From Kalaharituber pfeilii (Eukaryota > Ascomycota > Pezizomycetes > Pezizales > Pezizaceae), in NCBI GenBank assembly GCA_015179045.1, contig WHUZ01000043.1, positions 372,001 to 436,000 of the forward strand: DNA of 64,000 bases, read 5' to 3'. How positions within the stretch are numbered: the stretch's first letter is position 1; each line of letters begins with the position of its first letter. Under the pieces are notes generated by a model that had not been told where the DNA came from, ran no database searches, and saw only the letters and a program-made list of their open reading frames with translations. Positions 1-11,561 of the stretch are shown piece after piece. The translations under genes and the position numbers were made by a program.

Positions 1-1
1 A

Positions 2-649
2 GAGAAGAAGGCAAAGACTACGTCGGTCACTCCCGAGCCGGGTGCACAGAGCAAGAAGAATAAGAAGAAAAAGGAGAAGGCAAAGCAGGCCAGAGAGGAG
101 GAATTGCATGAATTGAACCTCGCTCGCGAGCGACACCGAGCGGCTCAGAAGGCAGAGGAGAGTTCACGACAGAAGAACACCCCACCGCCACCAGTGCAGT
201 CTGCCTGGACTGCCAAAAGCTCATCTCCTGCCCCTAAGCCAACCTCAGGAGGTGCAGATGCTGACCTCCTTGATACATCCGACAACCCTGCTCCAGCTTC
301 TGGCTCAGATAGAAGCGAGGAGGAGGCTCAAACCCATAGCTCCTACCTCGACCAGTCCCAATGGGAGGAAATCCCATCTCACGTCAGGGAGGAGAACGAG
401 TGGTCTACAGTCTCATCCAAGAAGTCCAAGGATCGATCAAAGCTCAAACAGAGTGCCACAAGTGAATCGGAAGTGCCTGCTAAGGAGGCTGGGAAAGCTC
501 CTACTAGGCCAGTTGTTAGTGCCAGTACACCAGCCATGATTCGAGGCAAGAGTAGTAACGGGTTTGAGGCTCTAAGCGATGACGCCGCTACAACGAGGTC
601 GTCGGACTGGGCAGAAGTTGATGGATGGGAAGTTCATCCATCATCTTGA
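2..649 (+). CDS. 3' end of unrecognised lysine-rich, low-complexity protein (5' partial)
   Basis: The frame is open from the first bases of the window to a TGA at 647-649, giving at least 215 residues with no start in the window; the ATG at 104 is internal to a frame that is already open. The visible part starts with a highly basic Lys-rich stretch (KKNKKKKEKAKQAREEE), probably a short charged helix. It then becomes Ser/Pro/Glu-rich and looks disordered, with a motif EWSTVSSKKSKDRSK and an acidic-aromatic C-terminus DWAEVDGWEVHPSS. I see no catalytic motif, membrane segment or known domain. The unbroken frame and clean stop followed by AT-rich 3' sequence argue for a real last exon. The function is unknown and the domain-bearing part probably lies upstream of the window. 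Confidence 0.75.
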   Translation, partial: EKKAKTTSVTPEPGAQSKKNKKKKEKAKQAREEELHELNLARERHRAAQKAEESSRQKNTPPPPVQSAWTAKSSSPAPKPTSGGADADLLDTSDNPAPASGSDRSEEEAQTHSSYLDQSQWEEIPSHVREENEWSTVSSKKSKDRSKLKQSATSESEVPAKEAGKAPTRPVVSASTPAMIRGKSSNGFEALSDDAATTRSSDWAEVDGWEVHPSS

Positions 650-3600
650 AAGAAACGCTTGTGTGAAGTAGAAGCGTAAGGCTGCAGAGGGGTGGCCTGG
701 TACGGTAGGTAAGATGCTCGTTATGGAGTGGGCCCGTGTATAAAGCTTGAATGTTTTATTCTTGGCTTCTTGTGTGGGCTTGGTCTAGGCTTATGTTGTT
801 TTGCTCCTTACCTTCTTCAATTTCTGTGGCCTCGTGTTCAATTATCTCTTTCCTCTTTTGACTAGCGGTTACCTTCATTCTACCGTTCATGTATCAAAAA
901 GTCGATTTGATCTCTACGGGAACACGGCCATATCTTCCTTTGTTATTTCTGTCCTTTTTCAATGAATGTTGATGTTATATTATAGTATGGAATTAGCTTA
1001 TTGCGACATAGACAATCTACATGTTTCTCGAGTTTTTTCCATAATAGAGACTTAATAGAGGAGGGGATGGGGATATACAACATACTGTATACAAGCATGC
1101 CCATATTAAATTCTTGCTGATATCTTGTGAAATGGGTTCTTGGAGAGAATTCAGGTGCCAAAATTATACCTTATGTAAGTGCGAACTTGCGGGAACGAAG
1201 TTGGTAGCTTCTGCCAGGGGTGATATATTGCTGTACCTAGAAAACTTAATAGTGGTATTCCTTCGACGTTCAAGTCGAACTGGCTCAAACCTGCACATCT
1301 CATGACCGGGCCCTTCGCAATTTAGGCATTGAACTACTAGAGATCCTACTAAGCTCCAAAATACTTCATCTCTGCGTGTACAGTACCATACCATATCAAG
1401 TGATTCCTGCTCCAGGCATAGTAGTTATTACGACATCAACATGATAAGCTTGGCACTACACAGTAGCTTCGCTAACAGGACACGGTAGTCATTTTCCTAA
1501 ACGTGGAAGCGCTAAACTCTGGCCTGGGGATGAGGTTATCATAGCGCTAAGTAGCACAATTCGATTGTTCGTCCCATGTAATCGTGCTGGCGCTAACTGT
1601 GCTCTAGCGTCTGTAAGCTTTTCGATGAAAAGCTTCTAGATTGTTGCTGGCAAAAAGGAAAGAAGTCGAGAGGAAAGGGTATGTGTATTGATCCTGGATC
1701 CCTGCCTGTGTTTCCTGGAATAGATTTGAATAGAGGAGGAAGTGAACACATTGCCTCTACAGAGGAGACGAGGACAGGAATTACGGGTCGCCAATAGGGA
1801 TGCACTGGTGTAGGCTCTACTAAGCGCTGGCGTTAATGGGTTCGTACGGTTATGAGTGGGAAGGGGAACCGAAGGCCATGCGGGAGCGGGTACTGACGAT
1901 GGTGAGGATATATTCTGTCTGATGAGCAGAGCTGAAGTCCGCTGCGGGAGAAAAACAAAACAGCCTCAATTGCGGGGAGGGCGCAATTGAAGTACTGGCG
2001 AGCACAAAGCAAAAGGTGGCCGGCGTGCCCGAAGATGAAGTCGCGGGTTTGGCCGTTGACTTGTGTTTCGTTCATGCCTCCGACTCGACGTGGTCACTTA
2101 ACTCTTACAAATTTCGGGATACACAATTGTGGTGCCGCATGTAGGCTTGCTTAGCTTTGACAGGTAAATGAAACGATCGACTCGGGCCGGCTACACGAGG
2201 GATCGATATGCGGCCGGGGGGGGGGCCGAAGGCGAAGAAGGCGAAGAAGCAGAGTTCAGGCAGGGAAGTTATCAGCGGCGAAGGAGGAATTGGAGGATGT
2301 GATAGGCCAGCAAGCTCAAAGGGGACTGGGCTTCGTGGTGATACTCCTGGAGGGGTAGTGCAACCAGACTATACACTACATACGTGAGGTATTGAGGAAC
2401 TTTCACGGAGAAACAACTGCGGTCAGAGAGAATAAACCTCTTTGTCCTCTCAGGGCTGTACCCCCCTCCCCCCCCCCCCCCCCCCCTCCTCCCCCGCGTC
2501 TTGCTGCACCGCCGCCCGCCGCAGCGACGGCAGACTACTGAGCTCGTCCCTGTGTTCCTGAAACAGGCCCCACCGGGGAGAGCGCGGCATGCGAGCAAAC
2601 ACCTCCTTCCAGCCGCCGCCTGCGTAGGACAATTGCTCTGTATTCCGCTGGACACGCAGGCCGCCTCTGCTGGCCTGTCGCACGGCCCACTTGCAATGGC
2701 TGCCCACTCGGTGCTCTGGCGCGGGTACCGCCACTGCGCTGCTGCATGCTGGAGTCAGATTATAACCCCAAACGTTAGCAGCCTGAGGAGCGTCACCGCC
2801 GCCGCTTCTGCATTGGCTTCTGCATTGCATACCGCATGCCCGAGGTCCCCCATCCGCCCTCAGCTGCTCCTCCGCATGGCCCCATTCTGCTATATCACGG
2901 CCCAGCTCCCCCCCTCCCCTCCCCTCCCCTCCGCCCCTCCACCAAGCTCCCTTCGACTCCCTCTCCCAATCCGAACAGGCTCCACTATCGACCTCCCGCT
3001 CTTTGTCTCCCGCGTGATCGCACATGTTATATAATTGTTCCGCCTCATTCCTGACTCCTGCCCTGTGATCAAGCTTGCACCTGCTCCGCTTCATTCATTT
3101 GCATCTAGACGATCCAGAGAATTCACCGAGACGCTCTCATTTCTTGATTCGCCCCTCTGTGATTTTTTTTCTTTTTCATTTTCCTGAGAGTTTTCCCCTC
3201 TCGGCGCACGCCTGAATTCAAATTACCGAAAGCCTCGTTCCAAGTTATTTGCAGCTGCCTGTCCGTGTTAAAGTTTCTATACTAGTCGTAGTACATTGCT
3301 GCCCATCTCTCCTCATTCCTACAGCTGCACTAAAAGTTACCACCCCCCCCCAACACGCACGAAACCCCTCCAAGAATTGAGGACAACTAAACAACAACTT
3401 GGGTCAATTTTCTCCGGCATCATCGTCAGCGCCTTTGCATTATCCAGCACCTCCCGCAAAAAAAAAAATCACACCCTTACATATACACCCATTATTTTCT
3501 TTATTGGATTAAAGGAAATAGAAGCATAATCTCAAAGCCAAAGGCTTGATTTGGGAATTTATTTCACTTTCTTCACAGTTCCTTTTTTAAGGAAACTGTA

Positions 3601-3697
3601 CCTAGCACATTCGACCCCCACAGAGCACCAGCAACCACAGATACCTTACCACCGCGCCCCGAAGAAGCATATACATACATTGAATTCGATAAACCAA
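650..3697. other. Intergenic: 3' flank of first gene, then promoter and leader of ERV29
   Basis: No gene is seen. The first part is AT-rich 3' flank. From about 2220 to 3080 the composition turns GC-rich and strongly C-biased on the + strand, with a 19-C run and repeated CCCCT blocks. Long frames there, on both strands, are read-through of this skewed composition. From 3140 to 3697 it is T/C-rich leader sequence, with a C9 run at 3353-3361. Confidence 0.6.
2461..2950 (+). promoter_or_regulatory. C-tract promoter island of ERV29
   Basis: There is a 19-base C run at 2468-2486 inside a GC-rich block, followed by CCCCT repeats at 2910-2935. It lies about 1.2 kb upstream of the ERV29 start with C on the coding strand. 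Comparable oriented tracts lie upstream of four other genes here. A promoter role is inferred from position only. Confidence 0.35.
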
Positions 3698-5006
3698 ATG
3701 TCACAAATCCGTGGCACGGCGAATTACCACCTGGGGTCCGATCAGAGGGTGTTTTCTAGCTCGGCGCACGCTGCAGCAAGCTCAGACCCATCTCCTCTCG
3801 AAACCATAAGGCAGCAGACTAGCAAGATTGAAGATCTATTAGATACCTACGCAGAGCCGATCAAACCGTGAGTTAGCACCTGTCATCTCACACCTTGTAT
3901 ACCTTTGTTTCTGGTGATCTTGTTGTAATGGCAGTGTTGAAGGTTGGAACATTGAGGATTTCGACTAAGCTGCAAAAGTCTTTTTGAGACATGGACAAGC
4001 TAACTTGAGAGTGTGCCTGGAACGACATAGACATCTACCAACCATTGGAAGATTCCTCATTGTTGTTACTTTCCTTGAAGATGCCCTCCGCATCATGACT
4101 CAATGGAGTGATCAGCTCCAATACCTTCATGAATACCGCAAAAGTCTGTTTTTCTCCCTCTCCGGCGCAATAGGCTGAGAATGCCGGGAGCGGGGGGCAT
4201 GTTTGGCTGACTCGACCTTCTGTTTTCCTGTAGTCCCAACTGGAATCACACATTTGTTCCTTTTATTCAATGTCATAGCTATGGTTTCATGCTCAGCGCT
4301 CGTCATCATTCGCAAGTACTCCGAATATGCCGTCGGCGGTCTGTTGGCTGTGGTGGTCACTCAAGCTCTCGGATACGGCCTCATTTTCGACCTCAACTTC
4401 TTCCTCCGAAATCTCTCTGTGATGGGTGGCTTGTTGATGGTGCTCTCGGACTCGTTGAACCGAAGAAGGTTCGCGTTTGCAGGTCTCCCTCAAATTGACG
4501 AGAGGGACCGCAAGATGTATTTCCAGTTGGCAGGCCGAGTGCTTCTTATTTTCTTGTTCATCGGGTTTGTGTTTTCGGGAGAGTGGAGTATTAGCAGGAT
4601 TCTGGTTAGCATTGTGGGATTGGTTGCATGCGTGATGGTTGTCGTTGGGTTCAAGGCAAAGTGGAGTGCGACATTGTTGGTTGTCATTCTGAGTGTCTTC
4701 AACGTTTTGATCAATAACTTCTGGACTGTGAGCATATCAGCACCCCTGGCCTTTTGTTCAAATCAGTGCAATTGGAGGAAGGATGCGCTAATGTGATGAT
4801 TTGTAGCTGCACCCGGCACATCCTCACAGGGATTTTGCAAAATACGACTTTTTCCAAATTTTGTCGATTGTGTAGGTTGCCCTCTAGTTACCTGAGTGGT
4901 TAATGTCTGAAGCTGATATGAATTTTATTCCAGGGGTGGTCTTGTCCTTTTGGCGAATATGGGCCCAGGTACAATTTCTGTCGACGAGAAGAAGAAAGTC
5001 TACTAA
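3698..5006 (+). CDS. ERV29: ERV29/SURF4 family ER-Golgi cargo receptor
   Basis: Five exons (3698-3867, 4031-4143, 4234-4727, 4807-4871, 4934-5006) encode 304 residues, close to the usual size of the family. Erv29 loads soluble secretory cargo into COPII vesicles at the ER and cycles through the Golgi. The N-terminus carries KIEDLLDTYAEPIKP, followed by GRFLIVVTFLEDALR, the family signature. Then come several hydrophobic membrane segments (GGLLAVVVTQALGYGLIF, VLLIFLFIGFVFSG and a long one near LVACVMVV), the motif FAKYDFFQILSIVGG, and a C-terminal dilysine ER retrieval signal KKVY directly before the stop. All introns are GT-AG and every junction keeps family similarity. An in-frame ATG at 3551 would add 49 unconserved residues, so I prefer 3698. 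The gene is isolated and has a C-rich promoter region. Confidence 0.95.
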
Positions 5007-8000
5007 ATTAAGATCACAAAATAATCAAAACAAAACTTCTATTCTGATTGAATCGGTCTTTTCGTGGTTTATTTTGTTAGATGATCTACCTTTTTTTTCC
5101 CTTCTCCCTTCCATTTTGACTTTGTTCTTTCCTTTCTACCGCCTTTGAATGGGTTGTGGTGGTGAGCGATGATGATGATGAATGAACGAAAGTAGTTTGA
5201 GATAATATTTGTTTATTGTTTTCAAAGTGAGGCCGGATAGTGGGATAGGATCATAAATCCCCCTTCATTTCCCGTTCTCCTTGTATTTTTGGGTCATTGG
5301 GATGCAAAAGTAGCGTTTTGCGCATGCGCAGGTGCGCCCAAGAGCGGAAGAAGAGGAAAGAGTACATGAAAAAGGAGAAGAGAAAAGCAGATACATATGA
5401 TATTCCCATCAACAAGAATGAAGATAACAATAAGACGAGAAAGGAGAAGTGAGCAATGAGAGAATGATAAACTTTCAGGTGGACAAAAAAAAGCAAAAGA
5501 AGCAGACGAAGAGATAAAAGAACGAAGGGATTTGAAGCAAAAAAAAGTGACATTGAAAAATTGTCATTTTGTTTGCACTCCCGCTCTCACAAATATTTGA
5601 GCTCAGCCGCACATATACAACTCTTGTTCCCTCTCTTTTTTTGCTGTTTGGTAGCATGTTACCCTCAATTCACTGCGCCGCTGCTGCTACACCTGCACTA
5701 GATCCTCTCCCCTTCAAATCCGTCCTCGTCCCATCTTTGCCGCTTCCATACTCTCCTCGCCCTCCTCTTTCTTTTATTCCTCTAATTGACATCAATCACC
5801 CGACGTGGGGGGGAGGTGGAGGGAGGGGGGAGTTCATTATTTCTTCTGTTCCCTTTCTCCTTCTTATCCTTCCACATGCTTTCCGGTGCCTATTTACATT
5901 CTTGTCTGTTTTCCTTGTCTCTTTTGTATTGTTTGGTGTTGCGAATGGAATTTTCATTTTGTTTTTTTAGGTGCTTGTTTCTGATGTTTTATTCTTTTTC
6001 TTTTTCGTTTTCTTTTGTATATTCGATATGGGAGCATACGTATCTCTTTTCTCCCGCTTTCTATCTTACTTTTCTTCTTTCAGGAGGGGGAAAGCACAGG
6101 GCGATCGGGGTAGCTAGGAGGTTACTACATATGCTTGGTACATAACTTGTATGCAACATGCGGGTTTATTTTTTATAAAAGAAAAAAGTTAGTATCATAG
6201 CTTGTAGGTATACGGAGGTTTAGATCTGCGAGTGCAAAGGGGGCTTAATCACCAGTGAAGTATATGGGTGCTTCAGGCTGTAGTACTGTTAGGCGGAGGA
6301 ATTGCCTTACGTTGGGTGATTAATTCCAAAGCGAGAGGGAGGTGTACTAGTACTACTTCAACAAACAAGCAAATAATTTGTTTAGGTAGACGGGAGTTTG
6401 GGAGAGTCTGGGCACGAGAACAGGAGTTTTGGGTAGTGTGGAGTGAGCTTTCATGCTATGATTCTCTTTACTTTTTAGTCAATGTTTCTCGTTTCTTTAT
6501 TGAACCATTGGCTGACTTTGTTTATGTATATTATTTATAGAACCTGTGAGAAGTGTACGTATATGCTAAGTCAGCGTGGTTACGAGACTATACGAAGGCT
6601 CTTAACATACATACTCAGTTCATTCGTAAAAGTCAATCCTACTGTTAGTAATTCAACTCTCCGAAAACAGATACATATCCATTATTCCTCCTGAGCAAGA
6701 GTTTGCGCGGACCCTGTCCTTTCCTATATGATTATACGTATACACCCAAGTAACTTAACAGTATATGGTAATTATACGTCCTATAAACAGAATAATAAAA
6801 TAAAGGTTATAATACAAAAAGCAAGGCTAAACGAAAGAGTTAGTTTGTTATATATACGAGCTAGGATCTTCAAAAAAAAGATTCACGATTGTATATTCAG
6901 ATTCAGAATCAATTCCGAAAATTGAAAATACAGTAAGGGTAACCAAAGTAGACTTTATCAAATAATAATAATAATAAAAATATGTGATTGCTATTAAAAC
7001 CAGTCAAAGGTGCTTGAATTCTGATTTTAGCCCCACCAAAAGTCCACTCTCTATCTTGTGCTGATGAGAGGTATAGTTCAACGGGAGTAAAGGGGATGTT
7101 TTCAAAAACCAGATACGCGTAAAACTGAGTGCCACAAAAACCTGTGGACTGAAGACTGAGACTTTAGACTTGACTGCGTGTATGTTTAAGAACAAGAGCA
7201 AAACGTCTCCAGAACCCACAGAAATATCCCCTCAGTCTCAATCCTCCATTATCATTTTCCAGTTCGGAAATCTGCCCTATACGACGGAGCATGCCAAGAT
7301 TCCCACAGTGCCTAGAATCAGAAAATTGACTTCTGGACATGCCGCCAAAAAAGAGGCCTCTGTCCTTTCCTCAAACATCTCCGCCTCATGTTCCGGTAGT
7401 ATTTCCTTTAAAGGGCCGTCAATGAAGTCATCCATAGCTCCATGTACAACCCCTGAGAATGCAGATGGATTTGGATCCAGAGATAGCTCGCGTCTCGCGC
7501 TCTCCCCTTGCCATGAATAGGGAAGCCGCCGCATGCCCCACGATATGCTCTGATGGCGAGATGGTTCGGAAGCTCCTAGCTTTCTTGTTCATCCTAATTA
7601 CCAATCGCAGGTGGGAATTAACAGCTTCGGTTTCTAGCCTCGTACTCTCCTCACAGTTCAGACAAGGATCGTGGGAGGTAAGAAGTGCAAAAAATGGTTC
7701 TGATTGTAGGGGCCAAAAACGTGAACACTGCCGAGCAGCTGCACTTTCGCGAATGGGCCATCTCCAAACCTCTACCTGAACCGATTTCCCGTAAATGAAT
7801 AATGAATACTATCCCAGTCTGTCCCAAGGAGTCCAAAAGCCACCACTATCGTGCATCGCATCTTAGTCGTGCTAACGACTCCGCCTAGTCACGGCATTTG
7901 TTTTGTTAGTACTAAAATAATAACGTGGGAACAACGATGGATAGGGCATACCTCAAGCATTAGAGACAGCCTGTTATCCCTTGTTTGCTCCGTACTTGAA

Positions 8001-9023
8001 TTAGACCGCTCATACTGCCACAGCCCCGCATTGCTGTACCGTTCAGTCAGACACAATCCACCAATTTCCCATATTGCTGTATCGGCCAACCAGACGATCC
8101 GATAATTCCTCACATTGCGATTCACTCTCTGTGGCACCAGTGACATTTGTAAATATCATCACTATACACTCGTATGCTTGGCCAATCGGTTCCATTGTGA
8201 ATGGCCTCATCACACAGATCGGAGCCATGGTAATCTCTGGCATCTTACCAGGTACTTCACCGAGGGCCATGGAGGGTGGTAAGTCTTCTCCTTGACCAGA
8301 TAGCAGAGCACATGTCTATTCGTAGCCATATTTCGCGTAATATTCGTTAACTTTGAGCGATCTCCAGGGAGCCAAGATCGGGTCCAGAATTGAATAACAT
8401 CAAGGTAGTCGTCATAGGTTAGCAGTGGCCAGCATTGATTCGAGCGGGGTTGTAATGAGATACGCTACGCAGAGGCATTAGTTATCGGGGTCTGACAAGT
8501 GTTACGGGGCGAGCCACCATGGCTCAATAACGAAACAATAATACGGCAAAAATGCAGAACATTGACAAAAAGAAAGAAAAAAAATAGAAATATTATTCGA
8601 ACTCCCGTGTACCCGCCGGTTGCTTGCTTGTTTGGAGGTACACACCCTCTCGTTTTGGAATCGATGCCCACCTCAGCCAGGCTTTCCTCGATAGATCTAT
8701 ATTATAGACCTGGTCCATCTAAAGCCCCATATACAAGCAAGTTAAACCCCGTACACCGGTTGACCTACCGAAGAGTAATTTGCGGTAACTGAGAAACGAG
8801 CTATGCGTAATGAGACCGCTGGAGAGGCTGCCGGAGGAGCTGCTGGAGGGCGGGGGGAGAGGCTGCTGGCAAAACCGTCGGAGTGGCTCTTGAAGCAGCT
8901 GCTGAAGGAACAGCCGGACAGGGCAGTTGGACGGAGTGGTTGGAAGGAGTGGTGAGGCGGGTGTGGTGGGATGGCGGGACAGAGAAACTGCTGGACGGCG
9001 CCCTCGTCCATAGCAGTCATTAC
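5007..9023. other. Intergenic, AT-rich, no convincing gene
   Basis: The 3' flank of ERV29 is T-rich, and 6140-7000 is A/T-rich. Short frames at 7277-7534 (minus) and 8074-8295 (plus) match no family I recognise and lack flanking exons. At 8810-8990 there is an imperfect GGAGG/CTGCTGG-rich low-complexity patch. Nothing else can be supported. Confidence 0.55.
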
Positions 9024-9560
9024 TTATGATTGTTCGAAACGGTGCATAAGCTTTCTCATTTTTATTTCGTTTGTTACAGCATCCTTCTGGATACCACCAT
9101 GCAGTGTTTCCGTCCGTTCGATGTGAATCTTGGGAAATTGCAAGACGTTAGATTATCAACATATCAAATTGACTGCATCAACAGGTTTGGGTAGACAATA
9201 GAGATATTGCCACAAACCACAGGGACGTCGAATCCCTGTACATACCATACAGTTCATAACTTTCACCAATTGCAAATTGAACAAGGTTGAACAGGTGAGC
9301 CGGATAGTTGGAGGGGCTCAATGGAATAGGACGTAGCATACATATACATCTCTCCATTTTTTGCTTTCACGGTTATCCTGCATAATATTAATCTCCTTTG
9401 CCTCGAAGGGATGCTTATTCCACAGATCGCCTAGGACAGTGGCCGCCTTCTCAGATAGCTCGCAGTTCTTCCGAGTAAAGAGGGTAATGGTAATTGGCTT
9501 GACAGTGCGTATATACGCTCCATCAGAAGTTAGGGCAATAGCGTTGCTGGCATCTCTAAA
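9024..9560 (-). CDS. Glutaredoxin-like (DUF836 / PF05768 type) protein, start not found, possibly 5' truncated
   Basis: Three minus-strand blocks join in one frame through GT-AG introns: 9342-9560, 9218-9235 and 9024-9128. They read PITITLFTRKNCELSEKAA, then an Asp/Val-rich stretch, KKWRDVY + GFDVPV + IHIERTE, and end LMHRF-EQS. The family usually has TLFTRxxCxLC, followed by FDxPVIH and KLMHRF near the C-terminus, so the assignment is strong even though no exon has its own ATG. Two oddities stand out. The second active-site Cys is Ser (CELS). A stop lies immediately upstream of the first block (9561-9563) with no in-frame ATG or phase-compatible upstream exon that I could find. A Tc1/mariner end lies about 115 bp upstream, so insertion may have removed the true 5' end. 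The thioredoxin-fold oxidoreductase role is inferred from the family; the copy may be a pseudogene. Confidence 0.6.
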
Positions 9561-9829
9561 TTAATACCTTTCTTAGCTCCTGCTGTGATATCTGGGCGTC
9601 ACAAAAGTCACCTGCACCATGACTGTCACGTGCTTGGCTAACCTTCTGCTTGGCAAAACAAGTTTTCTTACTTGCCCCTTCAAAAAGTTATTGGAACTGC
9701 ATAAATTATGTAATACTTGAATATTGCATAATCAAGATTTCTTGCTGTTCACCTGCACACACTCATACTTTACGCACCATCACACAGCACTGTACAAATG
9801 ATTCAGTAATGCAGTATTATGTGAAGAAT

Positions 9830-10110
9830 ATATATACATGATAATTATTGTCCTCCTTAGCTCTAATGAAGTGAGCCATAATCCCAGAAAGAGTAGAGGT
9901 GTGCCAATTGATCTCATCCACAGTAGTCTTATTCCACAACAAACCTGCTCCATGTCACTGGTTGTCGTGATTTTTTCCGAGCACCTCAAGGTTCTTTTCT
10001 TTATGAGACCAGATTTTTTTCAATAGCATTAAGATCTGGAGAATTTAGAGCAAAGCTTGTACAGAAATCAGAACTCTTATTGGCAGCTCCTGCAATTGCA
10101 TGCTGTACCG
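9830..10110 (-). pseudogene. Degenerate Tc1/mariner transposase, C-terminal part
   Basis: The minus strand encodes ALNSPDLNAIEK (10054 downward), the SPDLNPIE block that carries the last catalytic acidic residue of Tc1/mariner DDE/D transposases. After a frameshift and an in-frame stop it continues with LLWNKTTVDEINWHTSTLSG and then RAKEDNNYH, which resembles the tail of these transposases. The frame is broken at least twice and the N-terminal domains are missing, so it is a relic. Downstream, at 9676-9710, the sequence TATTGGAACTGCATAAATTATGTA is shared with the terminal arm of the palindromic element at 10448-10561 (one base inserted there), which points to one family. Confidence 0.75.
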
Positions 10111-10142
10111 AGTACATCAGAGCATGTAGTTTTAGATACATC

Positions 10143-10226
10143 TACTAGCTAGTAAAATATGTATTCGGACATAGCGCATAATGTGCATTGGTACCCCTGT
10201 CCGAATACATATTTTACTGGCTAGTA
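10143..10226. mobile_element. 84-bp palindromic MITE, copy 1
   Basis: The arms begin TACTAGCTAGTAAAATATG and meet around a short centre containing GGACA and TGTCC. The two arms are nearly perfect reverse complements over about 31 bp. A second copy with a shorter centre, in the opposite orientation, is at 48287-48359. No coding capacity. The TACTAG ends suggest TA-target insertion. Confidence 0.7.
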
Positions 10227-10447
10227 GTATACTGGCCTTGTAGGGTACATTAGCGCATTGCAAGCCAAGTATTGCAGCTCTTCTTTCTGGACCTACATAT
10301 GTTTAGTAACTGCAGAGCTACTTTATTATTTTACTTATAACAGAGCCAGACAGTGAAAGACTATGATGTGGATATTGTCAAAAGATAATGAATGCGGGCA
10401 CCCTTAGACCGGGGGTTACACTTTACAGCAATATGAGCTGCATGCAT

Positions 10448-10561
10448 TACTCGCTGGTTCGGAAAGTATTGGAACTCTGCATAAATTATGTACCCTATTC
10501 GCCTTTTGGAATAGTGCGATTTTTTAATGCAGCGTTCCAATACTTTCCGAACAAGCGAGTA
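10448..10561. mobile_element. 114-bp palindromic MITE related to the neighbouring Tc1/mariner relic
   Basis: The left arm TACTCGCTGGTTCGGAAAG and the right arm, ending CTTTCCGAACAAGCGAGTA, are near-perfect reverse complements that continue through GTATTGGAAC. The centre holds GCATAAATTATGTA, also present at the end of the transposase relic near 9690. It has no coding capacity. Confidence 0.7.
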
Positions 10562-11561
10562 CATATTTTTTATGCATTAGTCAGCCGTTCCCAACACTCT
10601 TTGAATGAGCAAGTAGAACATTATGCTCTTTACGGATCTGATAAGAGGCTCCTGTGTATCTGATAACCTTAAATGCTAGCTGGTTCCCAACATCCAAACT
10701 AGCAACAAATCACTTTGAATTCAGAGGTACCAGCAGCAAACATATCCTAGGAACAAAAGCTTACCATGTCAACAAAAAGCGTCCCCTTTTCCACAAAGTT
10801 TATCATTCTCATTTCTTCAATCCTACTTTCCCATTCGTATGGCAGCCCCTTCCATATCCGCTCTGCCCCTGACTTATAGCTACTAATTATGGCCCTTGAT
10901 AAAGATGCTATTCTGTTCATGAACATAGCACTATCGCTGCTGCCGCTTCCTCGACCACTTCGCCATCTCTCCCACTCGACATTATCCTCGAGACGATTAT
11001 TTCTGTTTCCCTTCTGTGTACTGGTATTGTTCTTTCAGGGTGGGAACTGAGGCCAATACGGTGGCGGATCTGGGCTGGCCAGCTCGAACGAGAAAACGGC
11101 AGTGGGCCGTATGAATTCCTCGAGTCTAAATTGAGTTTTATAGACATCAGGGTGCGTTCTCTCCTCTCCTATCCGCCTCTTACCTTGATTCTAATGTGAA
11201 TAAGTTTAGGCTAAGAGAACGGAGTTCTCCAACTGGGTGAGGGATCACGAGGCTAGGAAAACTACATAGTATTATAATGCAACGATGGGACGGGCAACGC
11301 GCTGTTATACGACTGAACCAGCATATTCATTGGACTTCGGGCAATTTGACTACAGGCAAAGATTGATTTTCACTGGGATCCAGTGTTAATTGTGAAACAC
11401 ATGTTCACCACGCGTGCTCTTGAGAAAATTCAATACCATCCACACAGATGGCAAAAGTATACATAATAGCCTTGATCTCACTATTCATTAGTGCTGTAAA
11501 AGAAAGGCTGATAGAAAAAAATTTTCCCTATGCATCCTAAACTTAGTCCCATCAAAGATAT

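Larger units (their letters stand above)
9561..11561. other. Intergenic with transposon debris
   Basis: Contains the end of a dead Tc1/mariner element (about 9676-10110) and two short palindromic elements (10143-10226 and 10448-10561), listed separately. From 10660 to 11561 I see only the AT-rich downstream flank of the elongation factor gene. Confidence 0.6.

Noticed and set aside
2450..3094. Long overlapping frames on both strands
   Set aside because: They are a by-product of the GC-rich, CT-skewed promoter island; the residues are Pro/Arg/Gly-biased with no conserved motif.
7277..7534. 85-codon minus-strand frame (MDDFIDGPLKEILPEHEAEM region)
   Set aside because: It looks protein-like, but no family was recognised and no flanking exons with signals were found.
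8140..8295. Plus-strand frame with WPIGSIVNGLITQIGAMVIS and ILPGT, superficially like oligopeptide transporters
   Set aside because: The spacing between the blocks does not match the OPT family and no neighbouring exon continues the similarity.
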